A stretch of 64,000 nucleotides of DNA from Patiria pectinifera (lineage: Eukaryota; Echinodermata; Asteroidea; Valvatida; Asterinidae), in assembly GCA_029964075.1 (NCBI GenBank), contig CM057130.1, forward strand, positions 1,798,001-1,862,000, in the 5' to 3' direction. Positions 48,441 to 59,100 of this stretch are shown here, one piece after another. The notes beneath the pieces are model-generated. The model ran no database searches. It saw only the letters and a program-made list of their open reading frames with translations, and had not been told where the DNA came from. The translations under genes were made by a program, and so were the position numbers. The stretch's first letter is position 1. Every line of letters begins with the position of its first letter.

Positions 48441-48958
48441 TGTTTATCGAGAAATTGCTCCATTTAGTGGGAAATCTGGGGTGGTTTTTTTTAGGTGTTG
48501 GGCCTTGAGCCCAACACCCATTGTTATTGTAAGAATTAACTATTTTTGTTCTCCTCAGCAAATTCTTCTCCGAAACTGTTTGTCAAAATGAAAACATATA
48601 TGCACTTCAATTGTCAATACATGAATGCACAACCCATATAGATGTGCTTTTTTGCAATTACGTCATCAGGACGTCATCATGGGTCAGGTGACGTCACTTC
48701 AAAAAATAATAAATTTAATTCCATATAAAATCCACCGTGAGAGACCGGAACTTGAATTTTTCGGGAATCGACATGGTAATATATGATCTTCATTTCATCT
48801 TGTGCGCGTCAAATCACGTGACCCTTCCTTCCGGTCGAAACCGGAAGTGCCTAATAATTTGAAAGTGGAAAAAGATGTGAACTTGCTTTCAACGATGTTA
48901 GTTTGTGGGTGGGTTGACCTTTCAAAAAATATGATCGGTGACGCCATGAAGTTTTCGA

Positions 48959-51900
48959 GCGCCCTCTAGCGGCAGATTAAAAAACGTCAAAAACGCTTTT
49001 TCACCTGATGTCTGTGGCGAAGTTTGCGGTACTCGCTTCAAAATTAATGTACATGATGACCTTAATGCAGACAAGACCTGTGCGCGAAAAAAAAATGATT
49101 ACGTCATTGGATTCGAAGTTACAATAAAAAGACCTTGAAACCTTCAAAAATTGCAAAAAAATCAACTGTGATAGATATAATCAAGATTTGGCTATATATA
49201 GCACAGTTGAAATAGCTCTTGAACTTTCTGGTAATAACGTCACAATGACGTGATCAAGTATCATATTACAACCAATGAAAGATTTCTAGAAAATCAATAT
49301 AAAATCAACTGCTACAGATTTAATTTTGTTTTTTATGGCAATCGATACAATATTGCAGGGTCTTCATTTTTGGTATGTGCAAAATCACGTGACCCTTCCT
49401 TCCGGTCGAAACCGGAAATGCCTTATTATTTGAAATTGGCAGAAGATGCGAACTTGCTTTCAACGTTGTGAGTGTCTGCCTAGCCCCTAGGCAGTACTGT
49501 AAAAAAAAAGTGACGTCATTAAATGTTAGAGCGCCCTCTGGCGGCATGTTGAAAAAGTCAAACATGGATTTAAACATGAATTGATGTGTGTGGCATGACG
49601 TGAACACTCCTCCGAGTAAGACCAACGCGACCAACTATGTAGGCAACTCGGGTAAGGACACATCATTTTGGGGAGCCTGCCCTAGGGGATTAAGATATTT
49701 ATAAGCACTTATTCTATAATTGGTTCCTAAAAGGAGCGAAGGTCACTCTGCCGGAGAGATTTCAAGCATAATATTTGGTTGCTAAATTTAATCTGTCGGC
49801 CAACAAATTGTATTATCATAATGACGTACCTGAAAGGTTAACTTGTTTATTATGTTGAATGTTGAAATGTGAAAATCCGTGAATAAATGGCTGAGAACGA
49901 TCTGTTACTGTTATGCTAGCATAAAACCGCAATTCACCAGAAAGTATAGTTCCAGAAAGCAGTGTGGCTAACAGTTGGTATTTCATTTAACCACAAGTCA
50001 TTATCTCGCTGGGGCTGTGGAGCAGGGAGGGGAGTTTGGTTTACTTAAGGGCTCCCCAGGGGCTTTAAACAGTGTGAAACTAGCCACTTTCTTAAGAGAG
50101 CCGGTTTCGTAATGCAAGGTAAGTTTGCGGTAATCCATGGCCCAACACCGTGTGGTTGTTCCTACAACCTCTAGTTAGGTGTTGGGCCTTGAGCCCAAAA
50201 CCTTTTGTTATTGTAAGAATTTACTATTTTTTTTTTTAGTTCTCCTCAGCAAATTCGTTCCCGGAACTGTTTGTCAAAATGAAAACATATATGAACTTCA
50301 ATTGTCAATACATGAATGCACAATCCACTGAAGATGTGCTTTTTTTGTAATTACATCATTATGACGTCATCACGGGTCACGTGACCTCACTTGAAAGTTA
50401 AATAAATTTAATCTTTGAAATTCCATATAAAATCAACCGTGACAGACCGGAACTTAAATTTTACGGGAATCGACATGATAATACATGCTCTTCATTTTAT
50501 CTTGTGCGCGTAAAATCATGTGACCCTTCCTTCCTGTTGAAACCGGAAGTGCCTAATAATTTAAAAGTGGAAAAACATATGAACTTGCTGTCAACGATTT
50601 TAGTCCGTGGGTGGGCTGACTGTTTCAAAAAAATGATCGGTGACGTCAGAAAATGTTAGAGCACCCTCTAGCGGCAGGTTAAAAAACGTCAAAACCGCAT
50701 TTTCACTTGATGTCTGTAGCGAAATTTGCGGTAATCGCTTCAAAATTAGTATGCATGATGACCTTATTGCAGACAACACCTGTGCGCAAAAAAAAAATGA
50801 TTACGTCATCAGACCGGAAGTTACAATACAAAGACCTGTAAACCTTCAAAAATTGCTAAAATATCAACAGTGATAGATAGAATCAATCAAGATCTGGCTA
50901 TATATAGCACAGTTAACATAGCTCTTGAACTTTTTGGTAATAACGTCACAATGACGTCATCAAGTATCTTATTACAAGTAATCAAAGATTTCTAGATTTA
51001 ATCTTTGAAAATCAATAAAAAATCAACTGCTACAGATTTAATTTTGTTTTTTTGTGGCGATCGATACAATATCGCAGGGTCTTCATTTTCGGTATTAAGT
51101 GCAAAATCACGTGACCCTTCCGGTCGAAACAGGAAGTGCCTTATTATTTGAAATTGGCAGAAGATGCGAACTTGCTTTCAACGATGTGAGTGTCTGCCTA
51201 GGCAGTACTGAACACAAATTTTACAGGCGACGTCATCAAATGTTAGAGCGCCCTCTGGCGGCATGTTGGAAAGTCAAACATGGATTTAAACATGCATTTT
51301 GATTAATAAGTGCCTTATTATTTGAAATTGGCAGAAGATGCGAACTTGCTTTCAACGATGTGAGTGTCTGCCTAGGCAGTACTGTACACAAATTTTACAG
51401 GCGACGTCATCAAATGTTAGAGCGCCCTCTGGCGGCATGTTGGAAAGTCAAACATGGATTTAAACATGCATTTTGAGTTGATGTGTGTGGCAAACCTTGC
51501 GGTAACCCATGGCCGAACACCGTGTGGTTGTTCCTACAACCTCTAGTTATTAATGTTCTCCTCAGCATATTCTTCTCCAGAGCTGTCTGTCAAAATGAAA
51601 AAACATATATGAACTTCAATTGTCAATACATGAATGCACAACCCACTGAAGATGTGCTTTTTTTGTAATTACATCATTATGACGTCATCACGGGTCACGT
51701 GACCTCACTTGAAAGTTAAATAAATTTAATCTTTGAAATTCCATATAAAATCAACCGTGACAGACCGGAACTTAAATTTTACGGGAATCGACATGATAAT
51801 ACATGCTCTTCATTTTATCTTGTGCGCGTAAAATCATGTGACCCTTCCTTCCTGTTGAAACCGGAAGTGCCTAATAATTTAAAAGTGGAAAAACATATGA

Positions 51901-53304
51901 ACTTGCTGTCAACGATTTTAGTCCGTGGGTGGGCTGACTGTTTCAAAAAAATGATCGGTGACGTCAGAAAATGTTAGAGCACCCTCTAGCGGCAGGTTAA
52001 AAAACGTCAAAACCGCATTTTCACTTGATGTCTGTAGCGAAATTTGCGGTAATCGCTTCAAAATTAGTATGCATGATGACCTTATTGCAGACAACACCTG
52101 TGCGCAAAAAAAAAATGATTACGTCATCAGACCGGAAGTTACAATACAAAGACCTGTAAACCTTCAAAAATTGCTAAAATATCAACAGTGATAGATAGAA
52201 TCAATCAAGATCTGGCTATATATAGCACAGTTAACATAGCTCTTGAACTTTTTGGTAATAACGTCACAATGACGTCATCAAGTATCTTATTACAAGTAAT
52301 CAAAGATTTCTAGATTTAATCTTTGAAAATCAATAAAAAATCAACTGCTACAGATTTAATTTTGTTTTTTTGTGGCGATCGATACAATATCGCAGGGTCT
52401 TCATTTTCGGTATTAAGTGCAAAATCACGTGACCCTTCCGGTCGAAACAGGAAGTGCCTTATTATTTGAAATTGGCAGAAGATGCGAACTTGCTTTCAAC
52501 GATGTGAGTGTCTGCCTAGGCAGTACTGAACACAAATTTTACAGGCGACGTCATCAAATGTTAGAGCGCCCTCTGGCGGCATGTTGGAAAGTCAAACATG
52601 GATTTAAACATGCATTTTGATTAATAAGTGCCTTATTATTTGAAATTGGCAGAAGATGCGAACTTGCTTTCAACGATGTGAGTGTCTGCCTAGGCAGTAC
52701 TGTACACAAATTTTACAGGCGACGTCATCAAATGTTAGAGCGCCCTCTGGCGGCATGTTGGAAAGTCAAACATGGATTTAAACATGCATTTTGAGTTGAT
52801 GTGTGTGGCAAACCTTGCGGTAACCCATGGCCGAACACCGTGTGGTTGTTCCTACAACCTCTAGTTATTAATGTTCTCCTCAGCATATTCTTCTCCAGAG
52901 CTGTCTGTCAAAATGAAAAAACATATATGAACTTCAATTGTCAATACATGAATGCACAACCCACTGAAGATGTGCTTTTTTGCAGTTACGTCATCATGAC
53001 GTCATCATGGGTCACGTGACGTCACTTCAAAAAATAATAAATTTAATCTTTGAAATATAAAATCAACCGTGAGAGACCGGAACTTGAATTTTGCGGGAAT
53101 CGTGATAAAAATGGATGATCTTCATTTTATCTTGTGTGCGTCAAATCACGTGACCCTTCCTTCCGGTCGAAACCGGAAGTGCCTAATAATTTGAAAGTGG
53201 AAAAAGATATGAATTTGCTTTCAACGATGTTAGCCTGTGGGTGGGTTGATCTTTCCGAAAAAATGATCGGTGACGCCATCAAGTGTTCGAGCGCCATCTA
53301 GTGG
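48959..53304 (-). promoter_or_regulatory. Nine CTCF-like core motifs in one orientation
   Basis: Read on the minus strand, CCGCTAGAGGGCGC-type 14-mers lie at 48959, 49531, 50661, 51248, 51422, 51979, 52566, 52740 and 53291 (each 14 long). They fit the vertebrate CTCF core CCASYAGRKGGCRS at 12 to 14 positions; the last (CCACTAGATGGCGC) fits at all 14. The sites at 50661 and 51979 have an additional mismatch. Binding is not shown. Confidence 0.5.
50337..52972 (+). repeat. Exact tandem duplication, 1318 bp unit
   Basis: Two successive copies (about 50337-51654 and 51655-52972) appear identical over the whole unit, while neighbouring modules differ at many positions. Within each, a 173 bp sub-unit (about 51137 and 51310) is also doubled. 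Confidence 0.85.
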
Positions 53305-53959
53305 CAGGTTACAAAATGTCCAAAACGCATTTTCAGTTGATGTCTGTGGCGAAATTTGCGGTAATCGCTTCAAAATTAATATGCATAATGATCTTAATGC
53401 AGACAAGACCTGTGCGCGAAAAAAAATGATTACGTCATTAGACCGGAAGTTACAATGAAAGGACCTCTTTTCCTTTGAAAATTGCTAAAAAAATCAACCG
53501 TCAGAGATATAATCCAGTTTTGTGCTTTAAATGGCACTTCAATAATAGGTCTAAAACTTCCTAAGGTTTCGTTACAATAAATTTACTAGAAGATGCCCTG
53601 CAGTCCCCTTGAAGTTGAACACGCCTACGCATTGAAACGCTCATTTAATGCCACGTACATTTTGCCAACGCTCATTTAATGCCAACGCTCATTTAATGCC
53701 ACGTCATATGATGCTCAAAAATTGGGCTGGCAAAAACACCCAACTGGGCGCTTTTTTCTAAAAACATGCGCATTGGGGTAAAGAGAGTATGGCGAGCAAT
53801 ATCTTTTATTGCGCCAATGGTGTGCGACCTTTACTTTTAGAGATATGAGCTATTTAATGGGTTTTTGTAACAATTGTACTAGATAGGTTTACAGTACAGC
53901 AGCATAGCGCGTGCAGATCCTCACCTGACTCTTTTTAACCATCCTTTGTATAATTACTC

Positions 53960-54450
53960 CACGCGCTATTTTTCAACCCTCAACCCTCAACATCAACATC
54001 AACAATCAACATCAACAATCAACATCAACAATCAACATCAACAATCAACAGCAACATCAACAATAAACATCAACAATAAACATCAACAGCAACATCTACA
54101 TCAACAATCAACATCAACAATCAACATTAACACCAAGATCAACAATCAACATCAACAATCAACATCAACAATTGACATCAACAATCTGACATTCAACATC
54201 AATAACCAACACTAGTAATCAACATCAACAATGATCACAATTAACATCAACAATCATTAAAAAAAAAATCAACATCAACAATCTACATCAATAATTGTTA
54301 ATCAATATCAACAATCAATTATCAACAATCAACAATCGACATCAACATGAACAACTACCATCAACTATAATCAACAATCAACATCAACAATCAACAATCA
54401 ACATCAGCATCAACAACCAACATCAACAATCAACAACAATAATCAACAAT
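53960..54450 (+). repeat. CATCAACAAT / AACATC microsatellite
   Basis: About 490 bases of degenerate CATCAACAATCAA units lie just before the last Helitron-like 3' hairpin. Microsatellites at this place are common in Helentron-type nonautonomous elements. Confidence 0.9.
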
Positions 54451-54611
54451 GCGAAAAAGCCAAACCTCTAGCCCAACACCGTGTGTTTGTCCTCAAACTC
54501 TAGTTTAATATTTATTTTTTAATTACTTTATCTTTTTAATGTGAACAGCACCTAAGAGCATATTATGGATTTTCGGGCGCTATGTATAAACGTTAATTAG
54601 TAGTATTATTA

Positions 54612-56111
54612 TTAGACCATAATGTATTCTTTGGAAGCGAGTCGATCTTAAGTGTTGTACAATGTATTCCAGTGCAAAGCACTATGGCAGTTTGATACAT
54701 GTGAATTCTGTAAGCTGCAAAGTTCTACATAATGTGATTAACTGGTCACATAAATCTATAACCTGAATCGAAATAAGCTTGGATAAAAGTTACGGTATAT
54801 AATTATTTGGTGACAGAATTTTTGTTATTGTGATAGGTTTCCAATTTCTTAATTTTGACTGTATTTACTGTGTCCGCATGATCTAAATCCGCAAATATCA
54901 GTCGTACTTCCAAAATCCTTTGAAATTGCTTGAGTTTACACACTGTATATATCCGTTGTCAAGACAACCCAAAGCCAAACTCAATGCTAACTCGGTCATG
55001 CTAACTCGATCATTCATGTAAGTGTGCCTATTATTCAGAGTTTAAAGTCAGCAGAACAATGAAAGGCAGTTGTCATGACAACAGCAAGCAGTTTTCTTAG
55101 TACTTGCTTTTAGCACATCAGAATCCCCACCAACTTTGAAAACAGATTTTGGGAAGCCTGCCAACAGCCCACAATAACTTCATTGAATTGAGGCCAGCCA
55201 GTTTACTTTGGTTGGGAATACATAAGTTGGTTATTGACCACGTTGTCATGGTGCCACCTAGCACTGGGGTTTTATATTAGCAATAAAGTGCACTGTGGCT
55301 TTGAATGGTTACTACCGGTAGTCAATGCTATTCAGTTGTGCTAGTTATGGAAGCGTTTTGTTGAAAGTAACCTGTGAATATTGGCATTTGGCAGAGAGAG
55401 GCATGAGATATTTTTGCCAAAAGACCCTGTAAAACCCTGATCCTGTTTTGCTCCGAGTATTAACTTTGATTTCCACTGCAGAGGTAAATTTTATTAAATT
55501 TGTACCCTTTGCAAAACATATTTTTGGCGTGTGAATTTATTGTGACAAGTTGATAAAAAAATACAACATAAGCTCCACATGATGAAGACTTGTGATTTTT
55601 GTTTCTGCCATTGTTTACAATCATTCAAGCTGAGTGCAGAGAAAAGGGTTATGATGTACTGTATGGTATATGGCTCTTGTTATCTCCACAATCCTGATAA
55701 AATTACATTTCAACTCAGTATGAATGATAAATATCAAACTACAGTACGTGTATCTTTCCGAATTCTAATGTACGCATTTTTTATAAGCAGCAAATTCTGA
55801 AACACTAGATTTTACACTGTAATACTGTTACTTGGTACTTATAATACTGTTTCTTGGTACTTGGTTGAAATTCCTCGTGAATTCTCCGCCAGGGAGATTA
55901 ACAAGGAGGCACTTGTGCGAACAATCGATCCTGTTGCATGACACTGGGGAATTCCTTTTGTAATCCTCGGCATACAAGACTGCTGAGGTCCATATTTCAT
56001 TGCTAATTTGAAACTTATCTATATATGCTCATATTTCAAATTTTACATGGTGAAACTCGAGACTGTTTTTGTAAAATTGATGTTCTTAAATTTGTTTATG
56101 TATGTTAAGAA
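54612..56111 (+). other. 5' flank of transglutaminase copy 2
   Basis: Homologous to 26086-27516, including CAAATATCAGTCNTAC and CAAAATCCTTTGAAATTG. The candidate noncoding exon donor is at 55483/55484. The 3' part, just before the coding exon, is more diverged and has a poorer pyrimidine tract (TATGTTAAG). Confidence 0.65.
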
Positions 56112-59100
56112 ATGAGAACCTCAGCAAGCACTGGACATAGCTATACCTTTGGTAAAGATGGCGGCCGTCGGCGTGTCTGCACCACCCGAGCTGCTAAGGA
56201 GAGACTGAGACTAACACCCGTACTCCTGCCCAAAACCAACACCCAATTGAAGGTTCCTTGAAACAATTCCCTATCTGCAAATATGTTGCTAAGTATTTTT
56301 TTCATATTTCCATGACCGATGCAAATGTTGGGCACGATCGATGGATCTGTGCTATCACTTTATCGTGAAGAATGCACTTGCATGGTCAGTCGATCCTAGG
56401 AAAAATTAGACTTTAAATCCCTTTTCAAAACAATCCTCCAGAGCCGTAAATTGAAAAGAAAAAGTGATCGACTGATGGTAGTGAAATTGACCAATGGCGG
56501 CACAGTCGATTGATTGCGCAGCATGATTGACCGATCATGTAGATCAACCGATCGCGCTCAACATAAATACAACCATACACCTTGTCCATCCACATATAAT
56601 GTGTCTGTCAATCTGTTGGGATGTCTTTCTCTGAATTTTGTCCCGATGTCCACGTTATGATACATTTACCAGTACTACATTATATTTACATGTTTTATTG
56701 ACTAATAATAGACTAAATCAGTCCCCATGTTTGATTGATTCAATTTTATTTGTTTTAATTTTGGTTAAAATATAATCATTTACTTAAATTACAGTACATT
56801 TTCTGGATACACTATAATACATTTTCAAATCCTTTTAAACTAAGCAGGTAATTTTTTTTATTAATTTTTTTTAATTTGGTCTCTATTTTATCTGACTTGT
56901 TGATTTCACTGACCTTACATTGCACGCATTGTGTGGCAACAAATGTTTCTTGAATTGAATCAAATAAAATTGAAATGAAGGTCTGGAGCTGTGACTTAAT
57001 GCAGAGTAGCAACAAGCATCCACACTACACATCTGATATTGATGAGGTGGATGGCTTGGTGGTGAGACGTGGCCAAGCATTCAAGGTGCAACTGACACTG
57101 AATCGCCCTTATGATACAAGCACCGATGATATCGCTTTTGACTTTCAAACAGGTATGCATAGGGTATGTTTTAGAAACAACAGGAATAGGATCAATGTCT
57201 ATTAGACGATGGGTTACCTCTGTCTCACAAAGTTTCATGTGACCTAGATTACTTTCCTGATCAAGTTCCACATAATAAGGAAATGTCACTTTTGCACTTT
57301 CAGCTGAAAAACATACTTTAATGGATGCATATAATTTACATCATATCATGGGCGTAAATCCTGGGGGACAGGGGACATGCCCCCCCCCACACTTTTTGAA
57401 GGGTGGGGGACACAATATCAAATGTCTCCCCCCCCCCCAGATTTTTGAACTTGTGCCTCATTTACAGGGCCCTATTATGTACTACAATGTATCTTTTGCT
57501 AAGAAAATATTGGTTAAAGTGGTCAGAAATTGCCTCAGATCGCACCACAGAGCATTTAGAATCCAAAAATTTTCAGGGCCCTCAGGCCCTGAACCCCACG
57601 CCTTTAGCTTAGAATATAATAGCTTATTCAAAGACTTCAACCTCGAAAATGATTTTCAAATTATTATCTTTTGCTGGGAAAATATTGGTTAAAGTGGTCA
57701 GAAATTGCCTCAGATCGCACCACAGAGCATCTAGAATCAATTCCCACACCTTTAGCTGAGAATATAATAGCTTATTCAATGACTTCAACCTCGAAAATGA
57801 TGTTTAAATCATTATCTTTTGCTTAGAAAATATTGGTTAAAGTGGTCAGAAATTGCCTCAGATCACACCAAATGAGCATCTAGAATCCGAATTTTTTCGG
57901 GGCCCTTAAGCGGGCTCCGAACCCCACGCTGTAATGGTTTCGCACCTCGCGCTGGCATTATTTCTAATCAAGGTATGTCCCCCCCCCCCACTTTTGAGAA
58001 GCGATTGACGCCCCTGCATCATATATCATGTATATTATCACAAAGTTACATGTAAAGCTCAGGGTTGCCATGTTGAATCCATAAAAAAAAAAATCCACTT
58101 GTCAGACGAGTCAGTCAACAGAATATTTCTGTTTTTATTACAGGAAAAACCCAGAAATTCCAAAAAAGCACACGGGTGCTTGTGTCACTCCATGATCCCC
58201 ACCCGTCACTAGCTGGAGGATGGAAGGCAGAAACTGAGGCACAGGAGGACAAAACAATCACTGTGTCCATCGTTGCTTCACATGATGCCTTGGTTGGAAA
58301 GTACTCCCTTCAAGTACGTACTACAGTCCAATCGGGTAAGGCAGCATTTGTCATATACTTCTTTGAAATGTGAAGTTCGACGTTGCCTGCCAATCAATTC
58401 CCAAATTTCAGGAGCACCCCTCGACCACTACCACTTCTCTCATGAAGTTTCCAGTTTGTCAGCCAAGCACTCCAAGCTTCACAGATCCAACCACTGGTGT
58501 GGCAAACCAGTGTAGCGTCTGGATCACTATGCATCTTGTAACTGCCTCGCGAACTGTCTCATGCCCTCCACTTTCCAATCATGCTGTCTAACATGGGCAG
58601 TGCTTTCATGTTGGCTTTCAGGGAGTCCTTTTTCGTATAGGGGTGCCAGTCTTTCGCTTGCCGCAGCCAGCCGACCACAAAGGTTTGCCATAGTGAGTCA
58701 GCTGTCGCCATATGTGTGTGTTTATAATGGTACGGTGACATATTTATAAGCCACATTTCATTTTCCCAAGTTCTGGGACCAGTGATGGTTTTGAACCTCA
58801 TGCTGTACTTAACGGGTAACCAGTTTGGGAAAATTCGGCCAACCGAAGCAGGTAAGTGGTGTTCCGAACACCACTTACCTGCCGCCATACATCCAAATTT
58901 TCACCTCACCTTGTGATTTCAACCAAGAGGAATCCAGGAAAGAGTGGACCTGCAAACCAAAAATTGGTAAAAATGTGTTTTTGGAGCACATTTTGCATGC
59001 ACATGTAGTGCAGATCTGAGTTGAAGCAGCCGGTCAAAACTGATTGAAGTGCTAGTGTGGAACAGCGGTACGTTATACGCATGACATCGATACTCATGAC

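Larger units (their letters stand above)
48494..54503 (+). mobile_element. Head-to-tail array of Helitron/Helentron-like nonautonomous elements
   Basis: The left ends at 48494 and 50178 are hairpins (GGTGTTGGGC, loop CTTGA, GCCCAACACC). The right ends at 50154-50174, 51526-51546, 52844-52864 and 54485-54503 are each a stem-loop (GGTTGT TCCT ACAACC) followed by one T and CTAG, with a T next. The fourth end has a different stem (GTTTG TCCT CAAAC) with pairing kept. A 3' hairpin just before CTRR is the hallmark of Helitrons. There is no Rep/helicase gene, so any movement would need proteins from elsewhere. Confidence 0.7.
42660..54610. repeat. 12 kb repeat block interrupting the transglutaminase duplication unit
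   Basis: Before it, the sequence matches 25484-26078 (ending GTCTGATTGTTGGCCA). After it, homology resumes at ATAATGTATTCTTTGG (54612, equal to 26086). In the copy upstream of transglutaminase 1 these two ends are contiguous. Inside are a 95 bp duplication (42700-42870), an old 2.3 kb duplication (43.7-46.1 and 46.1-48.4 kb), and Helitron-like modules (48.5-54.5 kb). No transposase, reverse transcriptase or helicase frame is visible. Confidence 0.75.

Noticed and set aside
50640-53458. Open frames of 60-77 codons repeated in the 50-53 kb modules (products with DVCSEICGNRFKI)
   Set aside because: They repeat only because the DNA modules repeat, are short, lack start context and splice partners, and related modules have frame-breaking changes.
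53946-54215. 89-codon frame rich in Asn, Gln, His, Ile
   Set aside because: It is the translation of the CATCAACAAT microsatellite, not a gene.
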